From Myxococcales bacterium (GTDB taxonomy: Bacteria; Myxococcota; Kuafuiibacteriia; Kuafuiibacteriales; Kuafuiibacteriaceae), in NCBI GenBank assembly GCA_019634385.1, contig JAHQVK010000086.1:1-53069 (forward strand): DNA of 53,069 bases, written 5' to 3'. The notes beneath the pieces were generated by a model. That model did not search any database, was not told the DNA's origin, and saw only the letters and a program-made list of their open reading frames with translations. A program made the position numbers and the translations under genes. This document shows, one piece after another, positions 31,532-40,127 of the stretch. Positions within the stretch are counted from its first letter, which is position 1; the number at the start of each line of letters is the position of its first letter.

Positions 31532-32961
31532 GCGGATTAGTTGCAGCCATTTATCTCCTCTCCGCGATCATGTTTGTGGTCGGCATTAAGCGGCTGGCAA
31601 AGGTTAAAACGGCTCGGTCCGGAAATCAGCTAGCCGCCGGTGCCATGGGGGTTGCAGTTATTGGGACCCTCCTAGAGATGAAGACTTTTGACCCCGGTTG
31701 GGTTGTCGTAGGCATTCTCGTGGGGGCATCAATAGGCGCGTATGCCGCCATCAAGGTTGAGATGACGTCAATGCCGGAAATGGTGGCGATCTTTAACGGT
31801 CTTGGAGGTGCAGCCTCCGCGCTGGTGCCGGTGGCTGTCTATTGGCAATCTTATGTGATGCGGCCTCATGCTACAACGGCGCAGTCTGTTGCGGAGGTCT
31901 TGGGGAGTGATGATGCTTTGACCATAGTTCTCTCGGTGGTTATTGGTGGGATTACATTCACCGGGAGTGTTATTGCGTTCTTGAAGCTGCAAGGTACCTT
32001 AAGAAAAGGTAATCCTATCCTCCTACCTAGCCGTCATTTTATAAATCTAGGACTTGCCGGCGGCGCAGTAGTTTTTGCTGCATTTTTTGGGTTCGTATCC
32101 CCATATATATTTGTCTCGACGGTCGGTCTTTTATTACTGACGGCAATAGCCCTGATATTGGGGGTCTTGTTGGTGATTCCCATCGGGGGTGCGGATATGC
32201 CAGTTGTGGTGTCTCTGCTGAACTCGTACTCGGGATTGGCAGCGGCGATGGCTGGATTTGTTATTGGAAATCCGTTGCTGGTTGTTGGTGGTGCGCTTGT
32301 TGGAGCCAGTGGGTTGATCCTTACCCAGATTATGTGTGTGGCCATGAACCGGTCTCTTCTCAATGTATTGGTAGGAGGCTTTGGCCAACAAGATGTTACC
32401 GCTGGGGGAGGTGGAAGCTCAGAATATACCAATGTTAAGTCCTCCGGACCGGAAGAGGCAGCCATGCTGCTTGACGCGGCACAATCCGTAATTGTTGTAC
32501 CCGGTTACGGGCTGGCGGTGGCCCAGGCCCAGCATACTATTCGAGAGCTGGCGGACCAGCTCAAGAAGCGGGGCATGAAAGTGACGTATGCTATCCATCC
32601 GGTGGCCGGCCGTATGCCCGGACATATGAATGTGCTCTTGGCGGAGGCGGATGTGCCTTACGAAGAGTTGGTGGAGATGGACAACATTAACTCAGACTTT
32701 AGAAACACCGACGTGGTGCTCGTGCTTGGTGCTAATGATGTGGTCAATCCCGAGGCACTGGATAACAAGACCTCGCCTATCTATGGAATGCCTATTCTCC
32801 ACGCGCATGAGGCTCGAACGGTGTTTGTGGTTAAGCGTAGCCTTAGTCCTGGGTACGCAGGGATTAAGAATCCTTTATTTGAGCGAGACAACACCATGAT
32901 GTTGTTCGGGGATGCAAAGCAGATAGTTCAAGATCTCCTTCGCGAGGTCAAAGAGCTCTAA
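31528..32961 (+). CDS. pntB: NAD(P) transhydrogenase, beta subunit (dII plus dIII, NADP-binding)
   Basis: A 477-residue subunit. The N-terminal two thirds are about nine membrane helices; the last roughly 180 residues are the NADP(H)-binding dIII with VIVVPGYGLAVAQAQHTIRE, HPVAGRMPGHMNVLLAEADV and VLGANDVVNPEA. Together the three genes couple the proton gradient to NADPH formation. Starts 4 bp inside pntAB. A family C element follows 18 bp after the stop and may terminate the operon. Confidence 0.95.
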   Translation: MSGLVAAIYLLSAIMFVVGIKRLAKVKTARSGNQLAAGAMGVAVIGTLLEMKTFDPGWVVVGILVGASIGAYAAIKVEMTSMPEMVAIFNGLGGAASALVPVAVYWQSYVMRPHATTAQSVAEVLGSDDALTIVLSVVIGGITFTGSVIAFLKLQGTLRKGNPILLPSRHFINLGLAGGAVVFAAFFGFVSPYIFVSTVGLLLLTAIALILGVLLVIPIGGADMPVVVSLLNSYSGLAAAMAGFVIGNPLLVVGGALVGASGLILTQIMCVAMNRSLLNVLVGGFGQQDVTAGGGGSSEYTNVKSSGPEEAAMLLDAAQSVIVVPGYGLAVAQAQHTIRELADQLKKRGMKVTYAIHPVAGRMPGHMNVLLAEADVPYEELVEMDNINSDFRNTDVVLVLGANDVVNPEALDNKTSPIYGMPILHAHEARTVFVVKRSLSPGYAGIKNPLFERDNTMMLFGDAKQIVQDLLREVKEL

Positions 32962-32978
32962 AGATGAACCGCTAGCTG

Positions 32979-33090
32979 TACGGCAAAGACCACTTGGTGA
33001 TTCTTACTCAATCACCAAGTGGTCGCGCAGCAGGGCATAGCCCGGCGTAGCCGCAGGAACTTGGGTTCAACCCAAGTGATATCTGCTGTA
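32979..33090 (+). repeat. Family C element after pntB
   Basis: TACGGCAAAGACCACTTGG to GATATCTGCTGTA. Stem 1 is perfect here (CCACTTGGTGATT..AATCACCAAGTGG), and stem 3 is ACTTGGG-TTCAA-CCCAAGT. It sits directly behind the transhydrogenase operon. Confidence 0.88.
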
Positions 33091-33185
33091 CGGCAAAGAC
33101 CACTTGGTGATTCTTTCGTGGTCCGGACGTTTCACGGAAAGACCGGCCGACAGATGCGTGCAGGGCTAGATAAACCGGCTGTTAG
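33089..33185. repeat. Composite: truncated family C fused to truncated family B
   Basis: A second family C start (TACGGCAAAGACCACTTGGTG, 33089-33113) breaks off in mid-hairpin and continues as the right part of family B (TTTCGTGGTCCGGACG to AAACCGGCTGTTAG). The B end supplies the TAA stop of the minus-strand VOC gene at 33182. Confidence 0.8.
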
Positions 33186-34174
33186 GAGGTGTGGATGATA
33201 ATGGTGTTGCCGTCGGGGTCACGGAGCCTAATGTGCTGAGACTCTGAGGTGCTCGACACACCCAGCTGGTTGAGGGTGTCTAGTGTGTCTGTGCCACTCG
33301 TGGTTAGGTGAAGAACCGCGCTATCCACGGTGGATAGGCGGAGTTTCGTTCCCAACCCTTCAAGGTCAAGAGTATTTTCTGTGGATGATTTCACACCAAA
33401 GCCCAGTAGCTCATAGAACTTCCGAGCTCGCTCGAGGTTTTGTACATTGAGCACGCACACGCCTTCGGACAGCGACAGAGTAGACGTTGTACTCGAAACT
33501 GATATCCCCCAAAGAGGTGTAGGTGGTGCTTGGGGAAGAGCTATCTCGCCAAAGAACTCGATGGTGTGCCGGTTGAGTTCACCGGAGGCGTCAATGACGC
33601 CTCCCGGACTGGTTAGCGGTTCGCTAAAGCCTAACTCACCCACATCTATCGGTCGTCCACCTATGGAGGCGGCTGACCAAACATGGATCTCTCCATCCGA
33701 GCGAGGGCTGATATAGATCGGGCCCAAACCATGCTCATCTACATGAAGAAGGGGTGCCTCTGGATTGGTTTTGCACCAGTACCAGCCTGGCGCTGGTGGT
33801 GGTGTCCCTTCGGCAGTTGTTTGTGCGCCATCGGTCTTAACCTGCATTAGGCCAGAGCTGGTTCCGGGCACAATTGGGCCGGCAAAATAGCTCGGGTAGC
33901 TGAGACCCTCTGCGTCTTTTGGGCATATGTGCTCGGGGAGACGTTCGCGAAAATCGGCTAGTGGGCTTGAAATGCGACCATCCGGGAATACGTATATTGG
34001 GCACACCACGGGCGTAATTGGGTCGTATTGGCCCGGACCCGAATGATGAGGTCTTAGCACCCAGTACCAACCAGGGGTTTGAATGCTGGCGGTGAGAAAA
34101 ACTTGTCCGTCTGGGCCGGCGGAGACCCAGGGCGGTGACGATAGTGAAACATCACCTTCGGCCACGACAGTCAT
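33182..34174 (-). CDS. Protein with C-terminal VOC (glyoxalase-like) domain
   Basis: A 330-residue protein. The last 95 residues form half of a VOC fold: VCVLNVQNLERARKFYELLGFG, LHLTTSGTDTLDTLN and IRLRDPDGNTIIIHTS; metal ligands are incomplete, so it may bind rather than convert a ligand. The first 220 residues contain two similar units, PGWYWVLRPHHSGPGQYD..PIYVFPDGRI and PGWYWCKTNPEAP..GPIYISPRSDGEI, of unknown fold. An AGGGA ribosome site precedes the ATG, 30 bp after the vWA gene, so the two form an operon. The stop lies in a family B repeat. No signal peptide. Confidence 0.65.
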   Translation of the reverse strand: MTVVAEGDVSLSSPPWVSAGPDGQVFLTASIQTPGWYWVLRPHHSGPGQYDPITPVVCPIYVFPDGRISSPLADFRERLPEHICPKDAEGLSYPSYFAGPIVPGTSSGLMQVKTDGAQTTAEGTPPPAPGWYWCKTNPEAPLLHVDEHGLGPIYISPRSDGEIHVWSAASIGGRPIDVGELGFSEPLTSPGGVIDASGELNRHTIEFFGEIALPQAPPTPLWGISVSSTTSTLSLSEGVCVLNVQNLERARKFYELLGFGVKSSTENTLDLEGLGTKLRLSTVDSAVLHLTTSGTDTLDTLNQLGVSSTSESQHIRLRDPDGNTIIIHTS

Positions 34175-34204
34175 GCTTCCCTTTTGCCGAAATCTTGGCC
34201 CAGT

Positions 34205-35602
34205 TCAAGGGGTAGTGTTAACTGCAGCGCAGATGCCATCGTCTTGTACTTGCTGAAGATTGCTTACATAGACCTCCAGTGATTCCCCCTGCAAAGGACG
34301 ACTGTCAGGCCCGCGGAGCGACAAAGTGGCTCCATCGTCGCTGATCACAAAATCTGCTCCGTTGACGAGCTCCCGTATCGACCCGCCAGGGGTCACATAC
34401 TGGGCGACCACGCCCGGTGGGTACTCTGCGGGGGGGTTTAGGTTGACCCCATCCACGGCTACTAGGTCTTGGGCGATTTGCTGAAGTGAGTCAGCGAATC
34501 GGCTTTGGCAGATCGATTCAAGTAGACAGACCGAGTTGATCCCGCCGGCGCAATTGGTGGTGCTCTCTGGCCGGATGCGCTGTTCTAGGGCAAGGGCAAA
34601 CGATCGGTACCTGGCGGCCCCAACATCAGCCGCGCAACACGTTGCATAGCGATAACTGGAACAAGAATCACAGCCCTGTCCGGAGACTCCTCGCCACTGT
34701 GCTCGGGAGGTATTTGGTGGAGGCTCAGCTTCTTCACACAAATTGCCGCACAAGTTGGTGGGATTGCCTACATCATCAATCCGGCAAGCGGAAATATTTC
34801 CGTTGATGACCGCGCCAATGAGGGCAAAACGCACCTGCTCTACCGGCTTTATTGTATTGATGGCATTCAAAATTGCACTGGGTGTTGATGGGTTATCGAC
34901 AGGGTCGTCAGTGGAGCCGACGAAGTTGTCTTCATCGGAAACCATGATGATGACCAAATTGGCTTCATTTCGGAGAAAGCCCGTATTACATTCTGTTCCT
35001 TGAGTTTTTCTAAGAGCGGCTAAAATCGCTGCCGTACCTCTTTCGGCGCCAGAGCCGCAGGTTCCGACTCGCGCCGTTGCCTGAAAAGTCGCGGTGATAT
35101 CACTGGGACTGTCGAAGTTACTGTCGAGCCATCGCTCCGACTCTCGTTCGCGGGCGTCTCGAAAACACCCATGCTGAAGACCCTCTATGGTGGAGCAAGG
35201 GTCAGAATCGGAGTCGACCGTAAAGTAAGGCGGATCGTTATCGATGGTTTCAGTTTGTACCCCACCAATTTCTGGGCCATTGGTCCGAATCTCTTCAGAG
35301 GGGCCCACGTCGGTGGTTACGACCCCGATCCGGTAATTGAGCTGGCTGGCAGCAAGAACACTAATGAAAGAAGAAAAGTTGTTGGACAGATTCTCTTGTT
35401 CGTCTTGCATGGAACCGGAGTTATCGATGACAAACAAAATATCTACCGGTACCGGATTCGCTAGCTCCACTTGCGTGCGGGTCTCTCGTACGGCTTCGGC
35501 GCATCTTTGTTCAAATGGATAGTCTTGGCACTGCACAACAGCAGTAGCAATGCCTAGCGCCCAGGTAGGGTGCGGGGAAGAGCGGGGCCTCATCTCAAAC
35601 AT
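34205..35602 (-). CDS. von Willebrand factor A domain protein, secreted
   Basis: A 465-residue protein with an N-terminal hydrophobic segment (TWALGIATAVVQC), which may be a signal peptide or a weak lipobox. The vWA domain starts at about residue 55: VDILFVIDNSGSM carries the MIDAS D-x-S-x-S, and LVIIMVSDEDNF the later MIDAS Asp. It is rich in Cys after the domain (CRIDDVGNPTNLCGNLCEE, GCDSCSSYRYATCC). This type is abundant in Myxococcota and is thought to mediate adhesion or complex assembly; no ligand is known. The downstream VOC-tailed gene is probably co-transcribed. Confidence 0.85.
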   Translation of the reverse strand: MFEMRPRSSPHPTWALGIATAVVQCQDYPFEQRCAEAVRETRTQVELANPVPVDILFVIDNSGSMQDEQENLSNNFSSFISVLAASQLNYRIGVVTTDVGPSEEIRTNGPEIGGVQTETIDNDPPYFTVDSDSDPCSTIEGLQHGCFRDARERESERWLDSNFDSPSDITATFQATARVGTCGSGAERGTAAILAALRKTQGTECNTGFLRNEANLVIIMVSDEDNFVGSTDDPVDNPSTPSAILNAINTIKPVEQVRFALIGAVINGNISACRIDDVGNPTNLCGNLCEEAEPPPNTSRAQWRGVSGQGCDSCSSYRYATCCAADVGAARYRSFALALEQRIRPESTTNCAGGINSVCLLESICQSRFADSLQQIAQDLVAVDGVNLNPPAEYPPGVVAQYVTPGGSIRELVNGADFVISDDGATLSLRGPDSRPLQGESLEVYVSNLQQVQDDGICAAVNTTP

Positions 35603-35830
35603 AGATTCGTTGGTAAGGAGCTGGGAATCAATCCTTTATCCTTGGGCCGTTTAAGATGAATCGTGGACCCTGAGCGTGTGCTCAACACTGGGGCGAAAAT
35701 ACTGATTGTGTGAGGTGTGAAGGTTGAGGGAACGCTCAGATACTCGCAGTTGTCCCATTTTTGTAGGGCATCGGAGTCGTCGATGCACCTGCAGGATGAC
35801 CAGCGCCGTCATTCGAGGTAGCTCCCGAGC

Positions 35831-37138
35831 ATGCTGGACTTCAGAGACGTTGGTGCGGACCTCGAAGGCTATCGAGCGAAACTTTCTCGTCGACCCGGGT
35901 TTGATGATGCAGTCTTGGATGCGGTCACCGCCTTGTGGACCCGCCGATCCGACGCAATCGGGCGTACACAACGACTGCAGGAAGAAAAAAATACGCAGGG
36001 CAAGGCAATGAAGGTTCTATTTCAAAAGGGAACCGATGAGGAAAAAGCGCAGGCAAGAGTTGCCCAGCGAGAATTGTCGCAGGCGATCAAAGATGCGGAT
36101 GCCGAGGTGCTGGCAGTTGAGGGGGAGCTAGTGAGCCTAATGCTTGAAATCCCAAATGTTCCTCACCCCTCCGTACCAGAAGGAGACGGTGAAGATGACA
36201 ACAAAGAGGTCCGGCAATGGGGAACAAAACCATCTTTTACATTTACCCCCAAAGACCACGTGACCCTCGGTGAAGGGCTTGGGATGTTGGACTTTGAGAG
36301 GGCAGCAAAATTAGCTGGGGCCCGGTTTGTTGTGGAATACGATGATCTAGCCCGCATGGAGAGAGCTTTGGCCGCGTTCATGTTGGACACTCACGTTCGT
36401 GAGCACGGTTATCGGGAAGTAGCGGTACCGTACCTGGTAAATTCGACGGCACTCACCGGCACTGGACAGCTTCCTAAGTTCGAAGAAGATCAGTTTAGGG
36501 TACCCTTTTCCGAAGCTACCGACTATTGGCTCGTGCCGACCGCTGAGGTGCCGGTCACCAATCTTTATCATGATCAGATTCTTGGGCCGGAAGATCCTTC
36601 ACTGCCGCATGCATATTGTGCCCATACGCCTTGTTTTCGAAAAGAAGCGGGTAGTGCCGGACGCGATACTCGCGGGCTCATTCGCCTGCACCAGTTCAAC
36701 AAAGTAGAACTTGTACGGTTTGAACATCCCGACCGGAGCTATCAGGCCTTGGATGAGTTGGTCGATCATGCGGAAAATATTCTCAAGAAGCTCGAGTTAC
36801 ATTATCGGGTAATGTTACTTTGCACCGGCGATATCAGCTCTAACGCTGCAAAGTGCTATGATTTGGAGGTTTGGCTCCCAGGCCAAAATCGGTATAGAGA
36901 AATATCTAGCTGCTCAAATTTTGAGGCGTTTCAGGCCCGTAGAGCCAAGATTCGTTTTAAAGAAGAAAAGAAAGGCAAGCCGCGGCTCCTTCACACCCTT
37001 AATGGCTCTGGTTTAGCCATTGGTCGAACGTTGGTGGCACTGCTGGAGCAGCACCAACTTGCAGACGGATCAATTAGGATCCCTAAGGTCCTCCGTCCAT
37101 ATATGGGAGGCACGGAAGTAGTTAATTCCCGCCTATGA
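35831..37138 (+). CDS. serS: Seryl-tRNA synthetase
   Basis: Class II synthetase charging tRNA-Ser. [21 protein letters not shown] opens the long coiled-coil arm (about 27-110). Motif 2 is [20 protein letters not shown] near 268, motif 3 [18 protein letters not shown] near 393, and VPYLVN and NIPAEV-like [10 protein letters not shown] fit the family. Length 435 is normal. It is flanked by the divergent vWA gene and the efflux operon. Confidence 0.97.
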   Translation: MLDFRDVGADLEGYRAKLSRRPGFDDAVLDAVTALWTRRSDAIGRTQRLQEEKNTQGKAMKVLFQKGTDEEKAQARVAQRELSQAIKDADAEVLAVEGELVSLMLEIPNVPHPSVPEGDGEDDNKEVRQWGTKPSFTFTPKDHVTLGEGLGMLDFERAAKLAGARFVVEYDDLARMERALAAFMLDTHVREHGYREVAVPYLVNSTALTGTGQLPKFEEDQFRVPFSEATDYWLVPTAEVPVTNLYHDQILGPEDPSLPHAYCAHTPCFRKEAGSAGRDTRGLIRLHQFNKVELVRFEHPDRSYQALDELVDHAENILKKLELHYRVMLLCTGDISSNAAKCYDLEVWLPGQNRYREISSCSNFEAFQARRAKIRFKEEKKGKPRLLHTLNGSGLAIGRTLVALLEQHQLADGSIRIPKVLRPYMGGTEVVNSRL

Positions 37139-37225
37139 TTTCTGTCATTCGTTGACGAAGATAGTAGCGTTATTCTATTAGTACAGGCTTTGCTTGTTTG
37201 TCCGCAGGCAGGACAACGAAGGTAA

Positions 37226-38941
37226 ATGGTCGAAGTGTCACATATGTTCCAACGTTGCATTTTTTTGCTTCTTTGTCTAAAAATTGTCATGTGTATCCTC
37301 GTGGGAGGTGGATACATACCGATGGCTAATGCGTTTTCGCCATCAATGCCACCTCCTGTGGCTTTGGAGTTGTCCCTAGAGGATGCAGTCAACGCTGCGT
37401 TGGTGAAGAGTTATGCTATGCGGATAGCGATCGCTGACCAACACATTGCATCCCAACAGGTACGAGGGGCATGGAGTGAGCTGATGCCTACAATTAAGGG
37501 TACAGCCAGTTACAAACGCACCCTACTTACCCCCAATCCATTTGCTGGTTCAGGAGCATCAGGGTTATTTTCATCCGTTGATACCGGCAGTTGGGTGACA
37601 TACAACGAGCGTGTTCGCCGAAATGAAGTACCTCTTGAGCAGGTCCTTGGGTGTGATGCCGCGTTAGAAACTGTCAACGAGGGTGGTCAGCAAGTTACTC
37701 GGGCCAAAGCTCTAAGTTTTTCTGAGTATAGTCAGTGTGTATTGGCCGGGAGCCGTCCGTCGGACCCGAATGCGAACCCGTTCCTGGTGGATAATACATT
37801 TAATGCGGGTATCTCGTTCGACCAGCTTTTGTACTCTTCAGCCATGTTTAGTGTGCTGAAAGGGGCCAAAGCAGCAGAGGAAGCAGGGCGAATGGCCACC
37901 GAACGTACCGGTCAAGAAGTCGCCGGGGAAGTGGCCGCGCAGTACTATGCGGCGGTGCTGGATCAAGCGGCGGTGGATGTCCTGAAGAAAAGTGTGGACC
38001 GTCACCGAGAGACGGTTCGTGAGGCGCGATCTCGGTTTAAAGAGGGGGTAGATCCTCGCTTTACATTGTTATCGACGGAGGTGGAGTTAGCCAACGTGGA
38101 GACAGAGTTGGTGACGGCTAGAAACAAGGCGGCGGCTTCGGTAGATAATTTGGCGTTTATCATCGGGTTACCGGTGACAAGCGATCTAATATTAACCGAC
38201 GGTCTAGTTCTTCCAGAGCCATTGTCTACATCACCCGGTGATGTAGATAAACTTATGAGTCAAGCGGTGCTCAGGCGAGCTGATCTCCTTGCGGCGCGAG
38301 CTCGGGTGACTGTTTCACAAATGAGTGAGAGTATTAGCTTCGCTCGCTATCTACCTGAATTGCGGCTGGTGGCTGATCTGGGGGCGGTGGGTAATATCCC
38401 AGATGATACCTCAAGTGATGTACCGCTACCACTCAGTGAGCGGACTGATCCTCTCGCTCAGAGTCGGTTATTTCAGTTTGAGTCGCAGTCCCGCGGCATT
38501 TTTGATGAGGCGTTTTGGGGCACAAATCTTTCGGTTGGTCTGAACCTCAAATGGACAATATTTGAAGGCTTTGCTCGTAGTGCACAGCTTCAGCAAGATC
38601 GCTTGGAAACTAAGAAGGCTCGGATACGCTTAGAGGAACTTGAACAGTCGATTCAGCAACAGGTAGCCCGCGAGCGTAGGAATCTAGTCTCTGCTTTGGA
38701 GCGTCTGGGGGTACAGAACCAGAATGTTGGCCGGGCCAAACTTAACTATGAGCACGCTCAGCTACGAGTGAAAGAGGGCGTTTCGTCCCAGTTGGAGTTG
38801 AGGGAAGCTTCCGATCAACTCGACCAAAGCCAGTTGAATCGCTTACAGGCCATTCATGACTATCTCGTCGCACAGGTCAAATTCCGGGTGGCGATTGGAG
38901 ATACATTCATCGTTGGCAAGCAGGAGAAAGCTGATGAGTAA
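37226..38941 (+). CDS. TolC-family outer-membrane efflux protein
   Basis: Outer-membrane channel of a tripartite pump. A hydrophobic leader (MFQRCIFLLLCLKIVMCILV) precedes the mature part; the start could be the ATG at 37226 or the one at 37244. Two OEP repeats are seen, each of long coiled helices (AGEVAAQYYAAVLDQAAVDV, AREARSRFKEGVDPRF-type and LQLEQSIQQQVARERRN-like tracts). The 571 residues include an insert of about 100 between the first strands, with Cys residues. First gene of the TolC-MFP-RND operon; its stop overlaps the MFP start (ATGAGTAA). Confidence 0.88.
   Translation: MVEVSHMFQRCIFLLLCLKIVMCILVGGGYIPMANAFSPSMPPPVALELSLEDAVNAALVKSYAMRIAIADQHIASQQVRGAWSELMPTIKGTASYKRTLLTPNPFAGSGASGLFSSVDTGSWVTYNERVRRNEVPLEQVLGCDAALETVNEGGQQVTRAKALSFSEYSQCVLAGSRPSDPNANPFLVDNTFNAGISFDQLLYSSAMFSVLKGAKAAEEAGRMATERTGQEVAGEVAAQYYAAVLDQAAVDVLKKSVDRHRETVREARSRFKEGVDPRFTLLSTEVELANVETELVTARNKAAASVDNLAFIIGLPVTSDLILTDGLVLPEPLSTSPGDVDKLMSQAVLRRADLLAARARVTVSQMSESISFARYLPELRLVADLGAVGNIPDDTSSDVPLPLSERTDPLAQSRLFQFESQSRGIFDEAFWGTNLSVGLNLKWTIFEGFARSAQLQQDRLETKKARIRLEELEQSIQQQVARERRNLVSALERLGVQNQNVGRAKLNYEHAQLRVKEGVSSQLELREASDQLDQSQLNRLQAIHDYLVAQVKFRVAIGDTFIVGKQEKADE
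38922..38926 (+). promoter_or_regulatory. Ribosome site fixing the membrane fusion protein start
   Basis: AGGAG, 7 nt before the ATG at 38934, inside the end of the upstream gene. It supports 38934 over the longer frame that opens at 38856. Confidence 0.7.
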
Positions 38942-40127
38942 ACAAGACCCGATGGTGAACATTGTTTTTCCGAGAACCCGCTTTCCCTGGGGTTGCGTCG
39001 GATGTTGGCTCCTCGTGAGCCTGGCTGCATGTACATTTTCAGTAGGGGCCCGGGTAACCGAACCGGCTGACGCAGATCTTATTGAACAGGAGCCAAAAGC
39101 GGCTGCGGTACGGGTGAAAGTGCGGCGGCTAGTACCCCGAGCCTTCGACGATCGTTTGGAAACAACGGGTAGTTTGGAAGCGGATTCGGACGTCACGCTC
39201 TCCGCTCGGGCTTCGGGAACATTACAGTTTTTGTCTCCCCTCGGAGAGATGGTTCGTAAGAGGCAAGTGGTTGCGAAGATCGATCCCGGTATTCCATTCA
39301 GCAGCGTTCGACAAGCTCAAGCGGCTCGCTCCGCGGCGTCGGCCAGCTTAGCACTGGCCAATGAGAACTACACTCGCCAAAAGCCTCTGTATGAAGCAGG
39401 GGTGATCTCTGCCATCGAGTTTCAGCAGATAAATGCGGAGTATGCTCAGGCCCAAGCCCGTTTGGCAGAGGCGGAGGCAGCGCTGTTGTTGGCTCGGGAA
39501 GGATTGGAAAACACCATGTTGATCGCCCCCTTTGCGGGGGTGGTCGACCAACACTTTGTTGATAAAGGTGAGCAGGTTAATGGGGGCACATCGGTCCTTC
39601 GGGTATTGGATGCGACAGTCCTCATTGTGAAGGCGGGACTGCCCGAGAGGTATGCGGCAGATATTAAGCAGGGGGCTGAGGTTGAGGTTCAGTTTCCGGC
39701 GTACGGATTAGAGCCTCGTTTAGGTCGAGTCCGATTTGTGGCTACCGCGATTGATCCCCGTAGTCGTACCTTTGATGTAGAAGTATCGCTTAACAACCAG
39801 GATGGTCGTCTAAAACCAGAGATGGTGGCCAAGCTGATGGTTACCCGGGCCCGTATTGAAAATGCTTTGGTTGTTCCGCAAGAGGCAGTTATCCGGGATG
39901 AGAATGGACGCCATGTCTTTGTGGTGACAAGATCAACCGAGGAACTACCGATAGCAAAAAGACGCGCGGTTCAAACCCGGGGTCGAGCGGGAGGAGAAGT
40001 TGTACTCTCGGGGGTGTCGGCAGGAGATGAGGTGATAGTTTTAGGCCAGACCAAGGTTATAGATGGAGACTTTGTAGAAATAGTTGGGTCCAGTCAGACT
40101 TCTAAAACGGCGGAGGATGGCCGGTGA
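38934..40127 (+). CDS. RND efflux membrane fusion protein, lipoprotein
   Basis: A 397-residue periplasmic adaptor. The leader GCWLLVSLAAC ends in a good lipobox, so it is anchored in the inner membrane by lipid. It has a beta-barrel opening (RRLVPRAFDDRLETTGSLEA), a lipoyl half (VTLSARASGTLQFLSPLGEMV), a coiled hairpin (about 115-180), the second lipoyl half (NTMLIAPFAGVVDQHFVDKGEQV) and a C-terminal barrel. It links the TolC-like channel and the RND permease encoded on either side. The stop overlaps the permease GTG. Confidence 0.9.
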   Translation: MSKQDPMVNIVFPRTRFPWGCVGCWLLVSLAACTFSVGARVTEPADADLIEQEPKAAAVRVKVRRLVPRAFDDRLETTGSLEADSDVTLSARASGTLQFLSPLGEMVRKRQVVAKIDPGIPFSSVRQAQAARSAASASLALANENYTRQKPLYEAGVISAIEFQQINAEYAQAQARLAEAEAALLLAREGLENTMLIAPFAGVVDQHFVDKGEQVNGGTSVLRVLDATVLIVKAGLPERYAADIKQGAEVEVQFPAYGLEPRLGRVRFVATAIDPRSRTFDVEVSLNNQDGRLKPEMVAKLMVTRARIENALVVPQEAVIRDENGRHVFVVTRSTEELPIAKRRAVQTRGRAGGEVVLSGVSAGDEVIVLGQTKVIDGDFVEIVGSSQTSKTAEDGR

